A DNA stretch of 64,000 nucleotides from Aureimonas altamirensis (GCF_023702225.1 NZ_JAMQCO010000002.1:248001-312000); one strand, 5' to 3'. Positions 43,718 to 58,071 are shown, counted from the first letter of the stretch. Translations and numbers: made by a program. The notes: a model not told the origin generated them from the sequence alone.

Positions 43718-45145
43718 TCAAGCGCGATAGGTCACGGCCTTCACGGCCTCGATGACTTCCTTGACGGAAGGCAAAGCCAGCTTTTCCAGGTTGGCGGCGT
43801 AGGGCATCGGAACATCCTTGCCGCAAACCTTCAGCACCGGCGCGTCGAGATGGTCGAAAGCGCGCACCATGAGTTCGGAGGCGATATGCGAGCCGACGGA
43901 CCCTTGCGGCCAGCCTTCCTCCACGGTGACGCAACGGTTGGTCTTGCGAACGGAGCGCACCACCGTATCGATGTCGAGCGGGCGGATCGTGCGCAGGTCG
44001 ATCACTTCGGCGTCGATGCCCTCGGCGGCGAGCTGCTCGGCGGCGGCGACCGCATAGGTCATTCCGATGCCGAACGAGACGATGGTGACGTCCTTGCCCT
44101 TGCGGTGGATGCGCGCCTTGCCGATCGGCACCGTCCAGTCATCCAGCTTCGGCACGTCGAAGCTGTGGCCATAGAGGATTTCGTTTTCCAGGAAGATGAC
44201 GGGGTTGGGATCGCGGATGGCCGACTTCAACAGGCCTTTCGCATCGGCCGCCGTGTAGGGCTGCACCACCTTCAGGCCGGGGATATGCCCATACCAGGCG
44301 GCGTAATCCTGGCTGTGCTGCGCCGCCACGCGCGCCGCGGCGCCGTTGGGCCCGCGGAACACGATGGGGCAGCCCATCTGGCCACCGGCCATGTACAGCG
44401 TCTTGGCAGCCGAATTGACGATCTGGTCGATCGCCTGCATGGCGAAGTTGAAGGTCATGAACTCGACGATCGGGCGCAGTCCCGCAAAGGCGGCGCCGAC
44501 GGCCAGGCCGGCGAAGCCGTGCTCGGTGATCGGGGTATCCACCACGCGGCGCGCGCCGAACTCGTCCAGCAGGCCCTGGCTGATCTTGTAGGCGCCCTGA
44601 TATTCGGCGACTTCCTCGCCCATCAGGAACACGGTCTCGTCCCTGCGCATCTCTTCGGCCATGGCATCGCGAAGCGCCTCGCGGACGGTCGTCTTGACCA
44701 TTTCGGTGCCGGCCGGCACCTCTTCGGCCAGGTCGCCATCGACGTCGTCGGGCTCGGGGTGCGACAGGCCGGACGCGGGAACCGGCTTGCCGGCGTTCTT
44801 TTCGGCCGCATCGGCCGCGCCGTCGTCGGCAGGCTTCGGATCGTTGGTGGAGCGGCCGGTGGGCTGTTCCTGCTTCTTCGGCGTGGCGTCATCCGCACTT
44901 TCGCCTTCGGCGATCAGAATGGCGATGGGCGCGTTCACCTTCACGCCCTCGGTGCCGGCGGGCACCAGGATCTTGCCCAGCTTTCCTTCGTCCACGGCCT
45001 CGACTTCCATCGTGGCCTTGTCGGTCTCGATCTCGGCGATCACGTCACCCGGCGCGACGTCGTCGCCTTCCTGCTTGATCCACTTGGACAGGGTGCCCTC
45101 TTCCATCGTGGGGGAAAGGGCGGGCATCAGAATCTCTGTCGGCAT
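43718..45145 (-). CDS. pdhB: Pyruvate dehydrogenase E1 beta subunit with N-terminal lipoyl domain
   Basis: 475 residues. The first 80 are a lipoyl domain ([15 protein letters not shown] again), then a low-complexity linker to about 145, then the E1-beta transketolase-like domain with [37 protein letters not shown] and [14 protein letters not shown]. The extra lipoyl domain on E1-beta is known for rhizobia and relatives, giving the complex two lipoyl carriers with PdhC. It starts 12 bases after pdhA. Confidence 0.96.
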   Translation of the reverse strand: MPTEILMPALSPTMEEGTLSKWIKQEGDDVAPGDVIAEIETDKATMEVEAVDEGKLGKILVPAGTEGVKVNAPIAILIAEGESADDATPKKQEQPTGRSTNDPKPADDGAADAAEKNAGKPVPASGLSHPEPDDVDGDLAEEVPAGTEMVKTTVREALRDAMAEEMRRDETVFLMGEEVAEYQGAYKISQGLLDEFGARRVVDTPITEHGFAGLAVGAAFAGLRPIVEFMTFNFAMQAIDQIVNSAAKTLYMAGGQMGCPIVFRGPNGAAARVAAQHSQDYAAWYGHIPGLKVVQPYTAADAKGLLKSAIRDPNPVIFLENEILYGHSFDVPKLDDWTVPIGKARIHRKGKDVTIVSFGIGMTYAVAAAEQLAAEGIDAEVIDLRTIRPLDIDTVVRSVRKTNRCVTVEEGWPQGSVGSHIASELMVRAFDHLDAPVLKVCGKDVPMPYAANLEKLALPSVKEVIEAVKAVTYRA

Positions 45146-45157
45146 GAGTGCGCCCTC

Positions 45158-46246
45158 TCAGTTCGCGGACTGCGGTACGGATTCGGCGTAGACGTCGGTC
45201 CACAGTTCCGAAGGATCCGGCTCGGGATCGTTCTGGGCGAAATCGGCGGCCTCGGCCACGATGTCGCGCACCTCCCGGTCGATGCCCTTCAGCTCGTCCT
45301 CGTCCACCTTGAACTTGTCCATCAGGCGCTGGCGTACCTGCTCGATCGGATCGGATTCGGAGCGCATCTTCTGCACTTCCTCACGCGTGCGGTACTTCGC
45401 CGGATCGGACATGGAGTGGCCGCGATAACGATAGGTCATCATCTCCAGGATGATGGGGCCGTTGCCGCCACGGCAATGCTCTACCGCAAGGTCTGCGGCC
45501 GCCTTGACCGCGCGCACGTCCATGCCGTCCACCTGGATGCCCGGAATCTTGAACGAGAGCCCGCGATGCGCGAAATTCGTTTCCGCCGAGGCGCGGCTGA
45601 CGGCCGTGCCCATGGCGTAGCGATTGTTTTCGATAACGTAGATCACCGGCAGCTTCCACAGGGAAGCCATGTTGAAGGCCTCGTAGACCTGGCCCTGGTT
45701 GGCCGCGCCGTCGCCGAAATAGGTCACGCAGACAGAATCGTTGCCGCGATAGGAATTGGCGAAGGCGAGGCCGGTGCCGATCGGCACCTGAGCGCCGACG
45801 ATGCCGTGGCCGCCGTAGAAGTTCTTCTCTTTCGAGAACATGTGCATCGAGCCGCCCTTGCCGCGCGAATAGCCGTTGCGGCGGCCTGTCAGCTCGGCCA
45901 TGACGCCCCGCGCTTCCATGCCGGTGGCAAGCATGTGCGCATGGTCGCGGTAGGCGGTGATGATCTGGTCGCCGTCCTTCAGCGCGGCCTGAACGCCCAC
46001 GACGACGGCCTCCTGGCCGATATAGAGGTGGCAGAAGCCGCCGATGACGCCCATGCCGTAGAGTTGGCCGGCCTTCTCCTCGAAGCGGCGCATCAACAGC
46101 ATCTCGCGATAGGCCGCGAGGTCGTCTTCCTTGGTGAAGTCGGCAGGGGCCGGCGTGTCGAAGTGCTCGAGCGTCTTGACGATTTCGGAGCTGGAGGCGG
46201 TCGCCCCCTTGCCCTGGACGCTGCTCTTTTGCTTGCCAGAAGCCAT
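45158..46246 (-). CDS. pdhA: Pyruvate dehydrogenase E1 alpha subunit
   Basis: 362 residues with the thiamine-diphosphate site GDGAANQGQVYEAFNMASLW...ENNRYAMGT and the phosphorylation-loop-like YRYRGHSMSDPAKYR. GGFCHLYIGQEAV precedes it. It decarboxylates pyruvate with PdhB. ATG at 46246 has GGGAAGG upstream; a longer open frame upstream lacks family similarity. The 163-base spacer before it contains a strong inverted repeat and probably the operon promoter. Confidence 0.96.
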   Translation of the reverse strand: MASGKQKSSVQGKGATASSSEIVKTLEHFDTPAPADFTKEDDLAAYREMLLMRRFEEKAGQLYGMGVIGGFCHLYIGQEAVVVGVQAALKDGDQIITAYRDHAHMLATGMEARGVMAELTGRRNGYSRGKGGSMHMFSKEKNFYGGHGIVGAQVPIGTGLAFANSYRGNDSVCVTYFGDGAANQGQVYEAFNMASLWKLPVIYVIENNRYAMGTAVSRASAETNFAHRGLSFKIPGIQVDGMDVRAVKAAADLAVEHCRGGNGPIILEMMTYRYRGHSMSDPAKYRTREEVQKMRSESDPIEQVRQRLMDKFKVDEDELKGIDREVRDIVAEAADFAQNDPEPDPSELWTDVYAESVPQSAN

Positions 46247-46350
46247 AAAGCGCCTTCCCTCTGTTAAGGCCCCGCGGGGCGTGTCGGGAAAACGCACTAC
46301 ACGCAATTCAGATGCAACGGCAAGAAGGCGACACAATCTTGCCCTGATTT

Positions 46351-46384
46351 CGGTTAAATGCCGCAATGCAGCATGATTTAACCG
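46351..46384. promoter_or_regulatory. Inverted repeat between ftsB and pdhA
   Basis: CGGTTAAAT (46351-46359) and ATTTAACCG (46376-46384) form a perfect nine-base inverted repeat with a 16-base spacer. It is 105 bases before pdhA and 25 after the ftsB stop. The stem is AT-rich and no U-tract follows on the minus strand, so an operator is more likely than a terminator. A shorter repeat CAAGA/TCTTG lies at 46321-46341. Confidence 0.5.
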
Positions 46385-46409
46385 CAATCAAGTTAACCTG
46401 CAGCCTTGC

Positions 46410-46718
46410 TCAGCGCAGGATGACGATCTCGTCTTCATTTCCCATATTGAGGGCACGACGGGCCCGCTCGTCAACCATGTCGCGCTGGAGGGAGCCGTCA
46501 CGCAGAGACTGGACGCGGGTTTCCAGCGCGGCCCGTTCCTTGACGAAGCCGGCAAGCTGGGCCTCCCGCTGCTCGAGCAGCGCGGCCATCTCCTTGCGGG
46601 ACTCGACGCCGTAGCGCCCTTCCTGGGATTGGAGCGCGAAGTACGCCAGCACCGTCATGGTGATGACGGGTACGACAAAAGGTCCGAGTTTGGATCTGCG
46701 CTTCTGTTTGGTCCGCAT
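46410..46718 (-). CDS. ftsB: Septum formation initiator FtsB/DivIC-like
   Basis: 102 residues: a basic N terminus, one membrane segment (about 12-28), then a coiled coil (about 35-70) ending in the family-type sequence DMVDERARRALNMGNEDEIVIL. FtsB bridges FtsL and FtsQ in the divisome. ATG at 46718 has GGAGAG upstream. It follows eno by 55 bases on the same strand, the standard arrangement, and precedes pdhA. Confidence 0.9.
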   Translation of the reverse strand: MRTKQKRRSKLGPFVVPVITMTVLAYFALQSQEGRYGVESRKEMAALLEQREAQLAGFVKERAALETRVQSLRDGSLQRDMVDERARRALNMGNEDEIVILR

Positions 46719-46773
46719 GGGGGAACATCTCTCCGCTCGACGGCAGGATGCTCCCCACACGCTTAATTTTGCA

Positions 46774-48192
<1,419 letters not shown>

Positions 48193-48221
48193 ACGATTGT
48201 TTTTAGTTCAGGACTATTTCG

Positions 48222-50966
48222 ATGGCCCAGGCCGCACCCACGACGCCGACCGCCGGCCCGGCAGCGCCGGCAACCTACATACTCAGCGACGGTGTATCCC
48301 AAAGGGTGATCCAGCCCGGCCACCGCGAGACGGTGCAAGCAGTCGCGGGGCGGCGATACAAGCTCCTGCGCATGGAGCCGGCGGGCGCCAGGCCCGTGGC
48401 GGACGTCATCGCAATCGCCGACGGCGGCACGGATGACGGCCACCTTCGCCTCATGACCGGCGACCACACCGAAATCGTCATACGCGACTTCTTCAAGGCG
48501 CCCGATACGAGCATCGACATCCCGCGCCCGGATGGGGATACGCTGACCCTCGACAAGGCCACGTCCCCCCTGTCGCGCGGAGCGGACGGCAGCGACCTTC
48601 TCGGCATGGCCGGAACGCGCAGCGGCCTCGGCGAACTCGCCCGCGATTTCGCCGGGCACTTCGACGTCCTGTCTGCAGACCGGTTCGCGACGGCGCTCGT
48701 CTGGAGCGGGGCGATGGAAAACGCGGCGCCGGTCGCTCCGGCGGGCTTGGGCGGCATTCTGGGATCGGCGGTCGGAGGCGTCGGAACGGCAGCGGCGCTC
48801 GGTTCGTCCAACCTTGCGGTCGGCGCGGGCACGCTCGCGGGGGTCGGCGCCGTCATTGCCGGCGTCGCCAGCGCCTCGGGCTCCAGCAGTTCGGCAAGCA
48901 GTAGTGTCGAGAACGCGACGCAGGACCCGCTAGCTCCGCTCATTTCCATCGCGACGATTTCCGACGACTACCGGATCAACCAAAAAGACTACGACTCGAT
49001 CGTCGGAAAAGATGGAACTCCCGGTACAGGCCTGACCGTCTCTGGAGCGACCCTCCGTGTCGACGACGGAAACATCCTGACCGTGACATGGGCCGGCATC
49101 GAGAAAACGGTAGCCGTTACCGGCGGGAAATGGAGCGTCACATTCGCCCCAAATGAGGTTCCGAAAACGGACGGCGCCTATTCGATATCGGTCCACGTCA
49201 AGAATACCGCAGGAAAGGAAAAGACCGAGACGCATGAGTTGCCGATCGATCGCACGGCGTCTATCGCCATCGATCCGATCACCGGCGATGGCGTCGTGAA
49301 CGCAGCGGAATTGAACAGCGGCATCACGCTGACCGGAAGCACCGACTTCGAGGACGGCCGGTCGATCTCCGTTTCCGTCGGCGATACCAAAAAGACGGTA
49401 ACCGCCCAAAACGGCCATTGGAGCGCGGCATTCTCCAAGGCCGAGCTGCCCACCCAGTCCGGTGGCGCGGTGTTCCTCAGCGGAACGGATGCCGCCGGTA
49501 ACGAAGCGATGCTGTTTGCCAGCCTCTCCTACGACCTGACGGCGTCCATCAGCATCGCCAAAATCAGCGGTGACGACCTCCTCAACGCAGCAGAGATCAG
49601 CTCCGGCACCATCGTGATCAGCGGGACATCCAGCAGTATCGAAGACGGTCGCCAGGTGACGGTCACCTGGGGTGGGGTCAGCCGCGAAGCGACCATTGCT
49701 TCCAACACCTGGTCGGTAAGCTTCACTGCGGCGGATGTTCCAGCCGACGGAGTATCCAGCATCACGGCTGCCGCCACTGACAAGGCAGGCAACTCGGCCT
49801 CGGCAAGCCGCAGCTTGACGATAGACCGTGTCGCACCCGCGATCGCCATAAATGCGATCTCCATGGACGATCGTGTGAATGCGGCGGAAGCCGCCGCCGA
49901 TGTTGCCATCACCGGCACGACGAATGCCGCCAACGGTGCAGAGGTGACCGTCGTCTGGAACGATGTGAGCCGAACCGGAACCGTCACGAACGGCGTCTGG
50001 ACGGTGGCTTTCCCGACGGGACAGATTCCAGGCAATAATTCCTATACCATCACGGCGACCGTCAGCGACGCGGCAGGCAACCACGGCTCCGCAACCCGCA
50101 CGATCGTCGTCGCGAAAGATCCGCTGCTGCAGACCGTCAGCGCTTCTTCCGGCTTCCGGATCGAGGGTGAATCGGCAGCGGACAACGCTGGCTACAGCGT
50201 CGCGCATCTTGGGGACGTCAACGGCGACGGTCTTTCCGACCTTATCGTCGGCGCACCCGCAACGTCGAGCGGGGTCGGCGCCGCCTATATCCTGTTCGGC
50301 TCCACGTCGGGCGGGTTCGGCCAAACCTTCTTCGATCAGGTCGGCGGCACGGGCGCCGACAGCCTCAGCGATGGCGGAACCGCCAAAAGTCTCGCCGGCG
50401 GCGAAGGCAACGATATAATCCAGCTTGCTGCCGCCAGCGTGGCCTACGGCGGTGCCGGAAACGATACGTTCGAGATTGCGGATCAAGCAGTCATCACCGC
50501 ACTGGCCTCGAGCTTCGGAAACGGCGGCAATACCGCACAATTGGCGCGCATCGACGGCGGTAGCGGCATCGATACGCTGAAGCTGACGGGCAGCGGATTG
50601 AATCTCGACCTCGGCAGCATCACCAACCGCAGTGCCGGGACGGCACTGGAGGGCCTGGACAGGCTTTCGTCCATCGAGATCATCGACATCACCGGCAGCG
50701 GCGATAACACGCTGACACTCTCGCTTCACGATGTGCTGGATCTGGCCGGAAGCAACATCTTCACCGACAGCAATGGGTTTGGTTTTGGCGCGTCGGTGCC
50801 CAGGCATCAGATGATCGTGAAATCGGATGCCGCCGATCACGTCATCCTGAGCGACCAGGCCGGCTGGTTTGATGGCGGTACCGTGACAATGGATGGAACG
50901 ACCTACACAGCCTATGTGGCGCAGAACGCCTACGCAGCGATCTACCTGGAGCATCCAATCGTCTAG
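48222..50966 (+). CDS. Large Ig-repeat, RTX-like probable surface adhesin (BapA type)
   Basis: 914 residues without a Sec signal peptide. Residues 1-165 resemble the BapA/Bap prefix domain. A Gly/Ala/Ser-rich stretch (175-230) is followed by four bacterial Ig-like repeats at about 240-344, 345-438, 439-534 and 537-634, each ending in a variant of DAAGN. An FG-GAP unit (GDVNGDGLSDLIVGAP, 664-679), an RTX-like calcium pair (GGEGND and GGAGND, 726-747) and a C-terminal region with SLHDVLDLAGS follow. This layout is that of type I-secreted biofilm adhesins. No secretion genes lie nearby. It interrupts the eno-kdsA interval on the opposite strand, suggesting acquisition. Confidence 0.78.
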   Translation: MAQAAPTTPTAGPAAPATYILSDGVSQRVIQPGHRETVQAVAGRRYKLLRMEPAGARPVADVIAIADGGTDDGHLRLMTGDHTEIVIRDFFKAPDTSIDIPRPDGDTLTLDKATSPLSRGADGSDLLGMAGTRSGLGELARDFAGHFDVLSADRFATALVWSGAMENAAPVAPAGLGGILGSAVGGVGTAAALGSSNLAVGAGTLAGVGAVIAGVASASGSSSSASSSVENATQDPLAPLISIATISDDYRINQKDYDSIVGKDGTPGTGLTVSGATLRVDDGNILTVTWAGIEKTVAVTGGKWSVTFAPNEVPKTDGAYSISVHVKNTAGKEKTETHELPIDRTASIAIDPITGDGVVNAAELNSGITLTGSTDFEDGRSISVSVGDTKKTVTAQNGHWSAAFSKAELPTQSGGAVFLSGTDAAGNEAMLFASLSYDLTASISIAKISGDDLLNAAEISSGTIVISGTSSSIEDGRQVTVTWGGVSREATIASNTWSVSFTAADVPADGVSSITAAATDKAGNSASASRSLTIDRVAPAIAINAISMDDRVNAAEAAADVAITGTTNAANGAEVTVVWNDVSRTGTVTNGVWTVAFPTGQIPGNNSYTITATVSDAAGNHGSATRTIVVAKDPLLQTVSASSGFRIEGESAADNAGYSVAHLGDVNGDGLSDLIVGAPATSSGVGAAYILFGSTSGGFGQTFFDQVGGTGADSLSDGGTAKSLAGGEGNDIIQLAAASVAYGGAGNDTFEIADQAVITALASSFGNGGNTAQLARIDGGSGIDTLKLTGSGLNLDLGSITNRSAGTALEGLDRLSSIEIIDITGSGDNTLTLSLHDVLDLAGSNIFTDSNGFGFGASVPRHQMIVKSDAADHVILSDQAGWFDGGTVTMDGTTYTAYVAQNAYAAIYLEHPIV

Positions 50967-51008
50967 CCACAGGCGGGCGATCGGGCAGGATACTGTCCGG
51001 TCGCTTCC

Positions 51009-51842
51009 TCAGATGGACTTCGTCAGCCTGTCGATGTCGCGAAGGCGCTTCAACATGTCTTCCATCCGATCCAGCGGAACCATGTTCGGCCCGTCTGATG
51101 GCGCGTTGTCGGGGTCTTCGTGGGTCTCGATGAACAGCCCCGCGACGCCCACCGCCACCGCCGCGCGCGCAAGTGTCTCCACGAAGCGGCGCTCGCCGCC
51201 CGATGAGCCGCCCTGCCCGCCCGGCTGCTGCACGGAATGCGTGGCATCGAACACGACCGGCGAGCCGGTCTCCGCCATGATCGGCAGCGCCCGGAAATCC
51301 GACACCAGGGTGTTGTAGCCGAAGGATGCGCCCCGCTCCGTCAACAGGACGTTCGGGTTGCCGCTCTCGGTTACCTTGGCGGCGACGTTGCGCATGTCCC
51401 ACGGGGCAAGGAACTGCCCCTTCTTGATGTTGACGACACGGCCGGTTTTGGCAGCGGCGATCAGAAGGTCTGTCTGGCGGCACAGGAAGGCCGGAATCTG
51501 CAGGATGTCGCAGACGCTGCCCACCTCGGCGCATTGCGCCTCGGTATGGACGTCCGTCAGCACCGGCACGTCGAACTGGCGCGAAATCTCGTCGAACACC
51601 GGCAGCGCGCCGGCCAGGCCGATGCCCCGTCTGCCGGACAGGCTGGTGCGGTTGGCCTTGTCGAAGCTGGCCTTGAAGACATAGCCGATGCCGAGATCCG
51701 ACGTCATTCGCACCATGCGCTCGGCGATCATCATCGCATGATCGCGGCTTTCCATCTGGCACGGCCCGGCGATCAGGGCGAAAGGCAGCTTCTGCGAAAA
51801 GGAAACCTTGCGCAGCGTCACCGTTTCATTGGCGTGCGACAT
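51009..51842 (-). CDS. kdsA: 3-deoxy-8-phosphooctulonate synthase KdsA
   Basis: 277 residues. It condenses arabinose 5-phosphate with phosphoenolpyruvate for the Kdo of lipopolysaccharide. It has FKASFDKANRTSLSGRRG, LTDVH, NIKKGQFLAPWDM and FDATHSVQQPGG. The site is AGPCQMES, with Cys where the metal-independent E. coli enzyme has Asn, so this is the metal-dependent class. It is 24 bases downstream of pyrG on the same strand. Confidence 0.96.
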   Translation of the reverse strand: MSHANETVTLRKVSFSQKLPFALIAGPCQMESRDHAMMIAERMVRMTSDLGIGYVFKASFDKANRTSLSGRRGIGLAGALPVFDEISRQFDVPVLTDVHTEAQCAEVGSVCDILQIPAFLCRQTDLLIAAAKTGRVVNIKKGQFLAPWDMRNVAAKVTESGNPNVLLTERGASFGYNTLVSDFRALPIMAETGSPVVFDATHSVQQPGGQGGSSGGERRFVETLARAAVAVGVAGLFIETHEDPDNAPSDGPNMVPLDRMEDMLKRLRDIDRLTKSI

Positions 51843-51866
51843 GGCAGGATATCTCCAACTGGGGCG

Positions 51867-54153
<2,287 letters not shown>

Positions 54154-54239
54154 GGGCGTGTGTCTGCGGCTTTCATCTTCTGAATTGCGGCGTGTCTTAT
54201 AGGACGGGGCCGAAAATGCCAATCGTTTTAGGGCAACGC

Positions 54240-54998
54240 TCAGGCCAGCGCGCGCACGCCGTCGCATATCGCGACGATATCGGCCGATTTCAAGCTGGCG
54301 CCGCCGACCAGCGCTCCGTCGACATTGTCGACCGCCAGAAGCGTGGCGCAATTGCCGGGCTTTACGGAGCCGCCATAAAGAAGCCGCATGGCGCCGCCCG
54401 CCTCTCCGAACCGCTCCCGAAGGCGGGCGCGCATGAAACCGTGGGCCTCGGCCACGTCCTCGACTGTCGGGGTCTTGCCGGTGCCGATGGCCCAGACCGG
54501 TTCGTAGGCGATGACGACATGCTCCGCCGTCGCCCCGTCCGGCACTGAGCCGGCAAGCTGGCGGCCCAGCACGTCGAGCGTTTGCCCGGTCTCCCGCTCG
54601 CCTTCCGTCTCGCCGATGCAGATGACGGCCGTCAGCCCCGCGTCGCGGGCGGCCTCCGCCTTGGCCCGGACCACGTCGTCCGTCTCGCCATGCAGGGTCC
54701 GGCGCTCCGAATGGCCGACGATGACGTGCGTTGCCCCGGCGTCGGCCAGCATAGCCGCCGAGATGTTTCCGGTGAAGGCGCCTTCCTGGCGCTCGTGGCA
54801 ATCCTGCCCGCCGACGGGAAAGGCGCCGCCCACGGTTTGCGCCGCGGCGGCAAGAAGGGTGGCGGGGGTGCAGATCAAAAGATCGACATGAGAGAGTTGC
54901 CCGCCGGCCACGGCGTCGCGCATGGCGCGCAGCTCTTCCAGGCTGGCCTTCAGCCCGTTCATCTTCCAGTTGCCGGCGATCAGCTTGCGTGCGGTCAT
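54240..54998 (-). CDS. tpiA: Triosephosphate isomerase TpiA
   Basis: 252 residues. Substrate Lys is in AGNWKMNG, the catalytic His in VIVGHSERR and the catalytic Glu in [25 protein letters not shown] and GALVGGASL complete the phosphate site. It interconverts glyceraldehyde 3-phosphate and dihydroxyacetone phosphate. ATG at 54998 has GGGAGAGC upstream. It is divergent from ppiD across 149 bases. Confidence 0.97.
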   Translation of the reverse strand: MTARKLIAGNWKMNGLKASLEELRAMRDAVAGGQLSHVDLLICTPATLLAAAAQTVGGAFPVGGQDCHERQEGAFTGNISAAMLADAGATHVIVGHSERRTLHGETDDVVRAKAEAARDAGLTAVICIGETEGERETGQTLDVLGRQLAGSVPDGATAEHVVIAYEPVWAIGTGKTPTVEDVAEAHGFMRARLRERFGEAGGAMRLLYGGSVKPGNCATLLAVDNVDGALVGGASLKSADIVAICDGVRALA

Positions 54999-55067
54999 TC
55001 CTGCTCTCCCATCCATGCGTCGACCGACCGGATAGCCGCAGCGTGACGCAAAATCAAACCATGCGGC

Positions 55068-55130
55068 TTGCACGCGCCGGCCACTCCTTCCTATTAGGGG
55101 GCGAACCGGCCTATTAGAGGGCGAATGGAA
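55068..55130 (+). promoter_or_regulatory. ppiD promoter with a tandem 20-bp repeat
   Basis: TTGCAC (55068-55073) and TATTAG (55092-55097) with an 18-base spacer form a sigma-70-like promoter. The -10 box lies in a 20-base unit (55091-55110) repeated directly at 55111-55130, 15 of 20 bases identical, including CTATTAG. A second -10-like box thus follows the first by 20 bases. AGGAGA before the ppiD ATG comes right after. Confidence 0.5.
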
Positions 55131-55147
55131 CAGGAGAACGCCGTCCA

Positions 55148-57040
55148 ATGATGAACCAGATGCGGAAGGGTGTGGGTGGTTTCACCGCCAAGCTTCTGTT
55201 GGGCCTTCTGGTGCTCAGCTTCGTCGTCTGGGGTATCGCGGACGGCTTCAACATGGCGGGCAGCCCCAATACGGTCATCTCGGCCGGCGGCACCGAAGTG
55301 TCCACCCGCGAGTATCAGCAGGCCTACGGACAGGCGATCAACCGCATCAGCACGCAGTTGCAGCGCCGTCCGACGCCGGAAGAACAGGCAGCCCTGAACA
55401 TCGACCAGCAGGTTCTGTCGCAGCTCACCAGCGTCGCCCTTCTGGACGAGGAAGCCCGGCGGCTCGGCCTTTCCCTGTCGGACGAGGGTCTGGCGCGCCG
55501 CATCGCGAACGAACCCGCCTTCCGCGATTCGTCGGGCAATTACTCGGCCAACACGGCAAGGCTCGTCCTGCAGCGCGCCAACCTGACCGAAGAGCAGTAT
55601 GCCGCCGAAGAGCGCAAGATGTCGCGCCGCATCCAGGTCATGGATGCCGTGACCGGCGGCATGGCCCTGCCCGCCGCCTTCTCGGATGCGATGGGCACCT
55701 ACAATGGCGAGCGGCGCACCATTGCGTCGATCATGCTTCCGCCCATCCCCCCTTCCGAAATCCCGGAGCCGGACGACGCGGCCGTGCAGGCGCTCTACGA
55801 CGACACCTCCGAGGATTACGCCATCCCCGAACTGCGCTCCTATTCCTATGTGGCGCTCGTGCCGGAGCAGCTCTTCGACCCGGCCTCCATCACCGAGGCC
55901 GAGATCGAAGCCGAGTACAACGACAATCTTGCGGATTTTACCACGCCCGAGAGGCGGCGCGTGCAGCAGATCGTCTTTCCCGACCGGGCCGCGGCCGACG
56001 CGGCGGCGGCATCCATGGCCGGTGGCCAGAGCTTCGCGGATGCGGCCCGCGCCGCCGGCCGCAGCGATGCGGACGTGGAGCTGGGCCTGCGCAGCGCCGA
56101 CCAGATCCCCGACACGGTCGTACGGGACGCGGCTTTCGGCCTTCAGCCGAACCAGCCGAGCGGCGTCGTGGAAGGTCTGTTCGGCCCCGTCATCGTGCAG
56201 GTGAGCGAGATCCAGCCGGCAGAGGTGCGCAGCCTCGATGCCGTGCGAGAGGAGATTCGCCAGCAACTGGCCGCGGTGCGCGCCAACGCCCGCGCGACGG
56301 AAGCCTACACCACCATCCAGGATTCGCTCGGCTCCGGCGCCACGCTGGCCGAGGCGGCGGAAACCGCCGGCCTCGAGCTCACCTCGGTTCAGGCCATCGA
56401 CCAGAAAGGCCGCAACGCGGACGGACAGGAGATCGAGAACCTCGTCGGCGGCAGCGACCTTCTGACCGCCCTGTTCCTGGCCCAGCCCGGAACTGCCACC
56501 GAGCCGGTCAATTTCGCCACGGGCTCCTATGTCTTCTTCGACCTCACGGACATCCGGGAGGCGCAGGAGCGGCCGCTCGCCGAAGTTCGCGACCGCGTCG
56601 TCGCCGACTGGAAGACCGATGAGGGCGACCGTCTCCAGGAAGAGCGCGCCAAGGCCATGGTGGCGAAGGCCATGGCCGGGACGAGCCTTGCGGACATCGC
56701 CGCCGAGGCGGGCCTTTCCGTAGAGACCACATCCGGCCTGACGCGCGCCAGCGGCCCGTCGCAGATCGGCCAGCCGGCCACCATGGCCGCCTTTGCGGGG
56801 CCGCAGGGCCACGTCGCGGATGCCCCCGCCTCCACCGACGGGAGCTGGATGGTGCTGGAAGTCACCGAGATATCCAAGCCGGCGGACCCGCGTGAAAGCC
56901 TGCAGGCCGGGCTCGTCGACCAGATGAACGACATGGCCGACAACGACCTGCTGCAGGGCTTCGTCGCCCGCCTGCAACGCGACATCCCCGTGGAATATCA
57001 TCAGCAGGCGATGGATCAGGTGCGTGGGGTGCTGCAGTGA
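55148..57040 (+). CDS. ppiD: Membrane-anchored peptidylprolyl isomerase, PpiD/SurA-N type
   Basis: 630 residues. One N-terminal membrane anchor (about 12-30, [19 protein letters not shown]) precedes a SurA-N-like chaperone domain (about 35-170) and a parvulin-like PPIase domain (about 235-370), with further chaperone helices to the C terminus. PpiD proteins help fold exported proteins at the Sec exit. It leads the ppiD-trpD-trpC-moaC-moeA run and overlaps trpD by four bases (GTGA), the usual order in Hyphomicrobiales. Confidence 0.88.
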   Translation: MMNQMRKGVGGFTAKLLLGLLVLSFVVWGIADGFNMAGSPNTVISAGGTEVSTREYQQAYGQAINRISTQLQRRPTPEEQAALNIDQQVLSQLTSVALLDEEARRLGLSLSDEGLARRIANEPAFRDSSGNYSANTARLVLQRANLTEEQYAAEERKMSRRIQVMDAVTGGMALPAAFSDAMGTYNGERRTIASIMLPPIPPSEIPEPDDAAVQALYDDTSEDYAIPELRSYSYVALVPEQLFDPASITEAEIEAEYNDNLADFTTPERRRVQQIVFPDRAAADAAAASMAGGQSFADAARAAGRSDADVELGLRSADQIPDTVVRDAAFGLQPNQPSGVVEGLFGPVIVQVSEIQPAEVRSLDAVREEIRQQLAAVRANARATEAYTTIQDSLGSGATLAEAAETAGLELTSVQAIDQKGRNADGQEIENLVGGSDLLTALFLAQPGTATEPVNFATGSYVFFDLTDIREAQERPLAEVRDRVVADWKTDEGDRLQEERAKAMVAKAMAGTSLADIAAEAGLSVETTSGLTRASGPSQIGQPATMAAFAGPQGHVADAPASTDGSWMVLEVTEISKPADPRESLQAGLVDQMNDMADNDLLQGFVARLQRDIPVEYHQQAMDQVRGVLQ

Positions 57041-58071
57041 CGGCAGGGCTCAAGCCGCTTCTCGCCAAGGTCGCCGACCGCCAGGTCCTGACGCGTGAAG
57101 AGGCCCGCGCGGCCTTCTCGGTGCTGATGTCGGGGGATGCCACGCCCTCGCAGATCGGCGGCTTCCTGATGGCCTTGCGCGTACGCGGCGAGGCGGTGGA
57201 CGAGATCGCCGGCGCGGTCGATGTGTTGCGGGCGCATATGGCGCGCGTCGACGGCGTGGCCGACGACGCGGTGGATATCGTCGGCACCGGCGGCGACCAT
57301 GCCAGCACGCTGAACATCTCCACCTGCACGGCTTTCGTCGTCGCCGGCTGTGGCGTCACCGTGGCCAAGCACGGCAACCGCGCCCTTTCCTCCAAATCCG
57401 GCGCGGCCGACGTGCTGGCAGCGCTGGGCGTCGATGTCGACCTGCCGCCGGAGGCCATCGGCCCGGTCATCGCCAAGGCCGGCATCGGCTTCATGTTTGC
57501 GCCGACGCATCACTCCGCCATGCGCTTCGTGGGTCCGAGCCGGGTGGAGCTCGGCACCCGCACCATCTTCAACATGCTGGGTCCGCTGGCCAATCCTGCC
57601 GGCGTGCGCCGGATGTTGCTGGGCGTCTACGATCCGCAATGGCTGCTGCCGCTGGCCGAAAGCCTCGCCGCCCTCGGCACGGAGCGGGCTTTCGTGGTGC
57701 ATGGCGACGGGCTGGACGAGATCACCGTCTGCGGGCCGACGGAGATCGCCGTGCTGCGTGATGGCGCGATCGGCAGCATCACGATCACGCCGGAGGAGTT
57801 CGGCCTGAAGCGCCGGGAACTGGACGAAATTCGCGGCGGCGACGGCGCCGCCAACGCCGCGGCGCTGCGGCGGGTGCTGGAGGGCGAGCCCGGGGCCTAC
57901 CGCGATATCGTGCTGCTGAATGCGGCGGCTGCCCTCTGCGTCGCCGGCCGGACCGAGGAGATCGGCGAAGGACTCGTGCAGGCGGCCCGCGCCATCGATG
58001 ACGGCTCCGCGCTGCGCAGCCTGGACACGCTCGTGGCGACCACGCGCGACAGCAGGAAGGCTCTCGCATGA
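57037..58071 (+). CDS. trpD: Anthranilate phosphoribosyltransferase TrpD
   Basis: 344 residues. The phosphoribosyl pyrophosphate site is [18 protein letters not shown] with [29 protein letters not shown] and LGPLANPA follow. It makes phosphoribosyl anthranilate for tryptophan. The GTG start at 57037 overlaps the ppiD stop by four bases, and its own stop overlaps trpC by four. Confidence 0.97.
   Translation: MTAGLKPLLAKVADRQVLTREEARAAFSVLMSGDATPSQIGGFLMALRVRGEAVDEIAGAVDVLRAHMARVDGVADDAVDIVGTGGDHASTLNISTCTAFVVAGCGVTVAKHGNRALSSKSGAADVLAALGVDVDLPPEAIGPVIAKAGIGFMFAPTHHSAMRFVGPSRVELGTRTIFNMLGPLANPAGVRRMLLGVYDPQWLLPLAESLAALGTERAFVVHGDGLDEITVCGPTEIAVLRDGAIGSITITPEEFGLKRRELDEIRGGDGAANAAALRRVLEGEPGAYRDIVLLNAAAALCVAGRTEEIGEGLVQAARAIDDGSALRSLDTLVATTRDSRKALA

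Noticed and set aside
40858-43755. A 965-codon plus-strand open frame across lpd and pdhC
   Set aside because: Mirror of the lpd and pdhC coding frames; no recognisable domain or ribosome binding site.
43718-45145. Lipoyl domain on PdhB as a novel fusion
   Set aside because: This architecture is established in rhizobia and other alphaproteobacteria.
42983-46267. A 1094-codon open frame on the plus strand across pdhC-pdhB-pdhA
   Set aside because: It is antisense to three well-supported genes. Long stop-free antisense frames are common in high-GC DNA, and the translated product shows no domain and strongly biased His/Arg/Asp content.
48930-50954. A 674-codon minus-strand open frame under the adhesin gene
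   Set aside because: Complement of the Ig repeats; repeated look only reflects the sense repeats.
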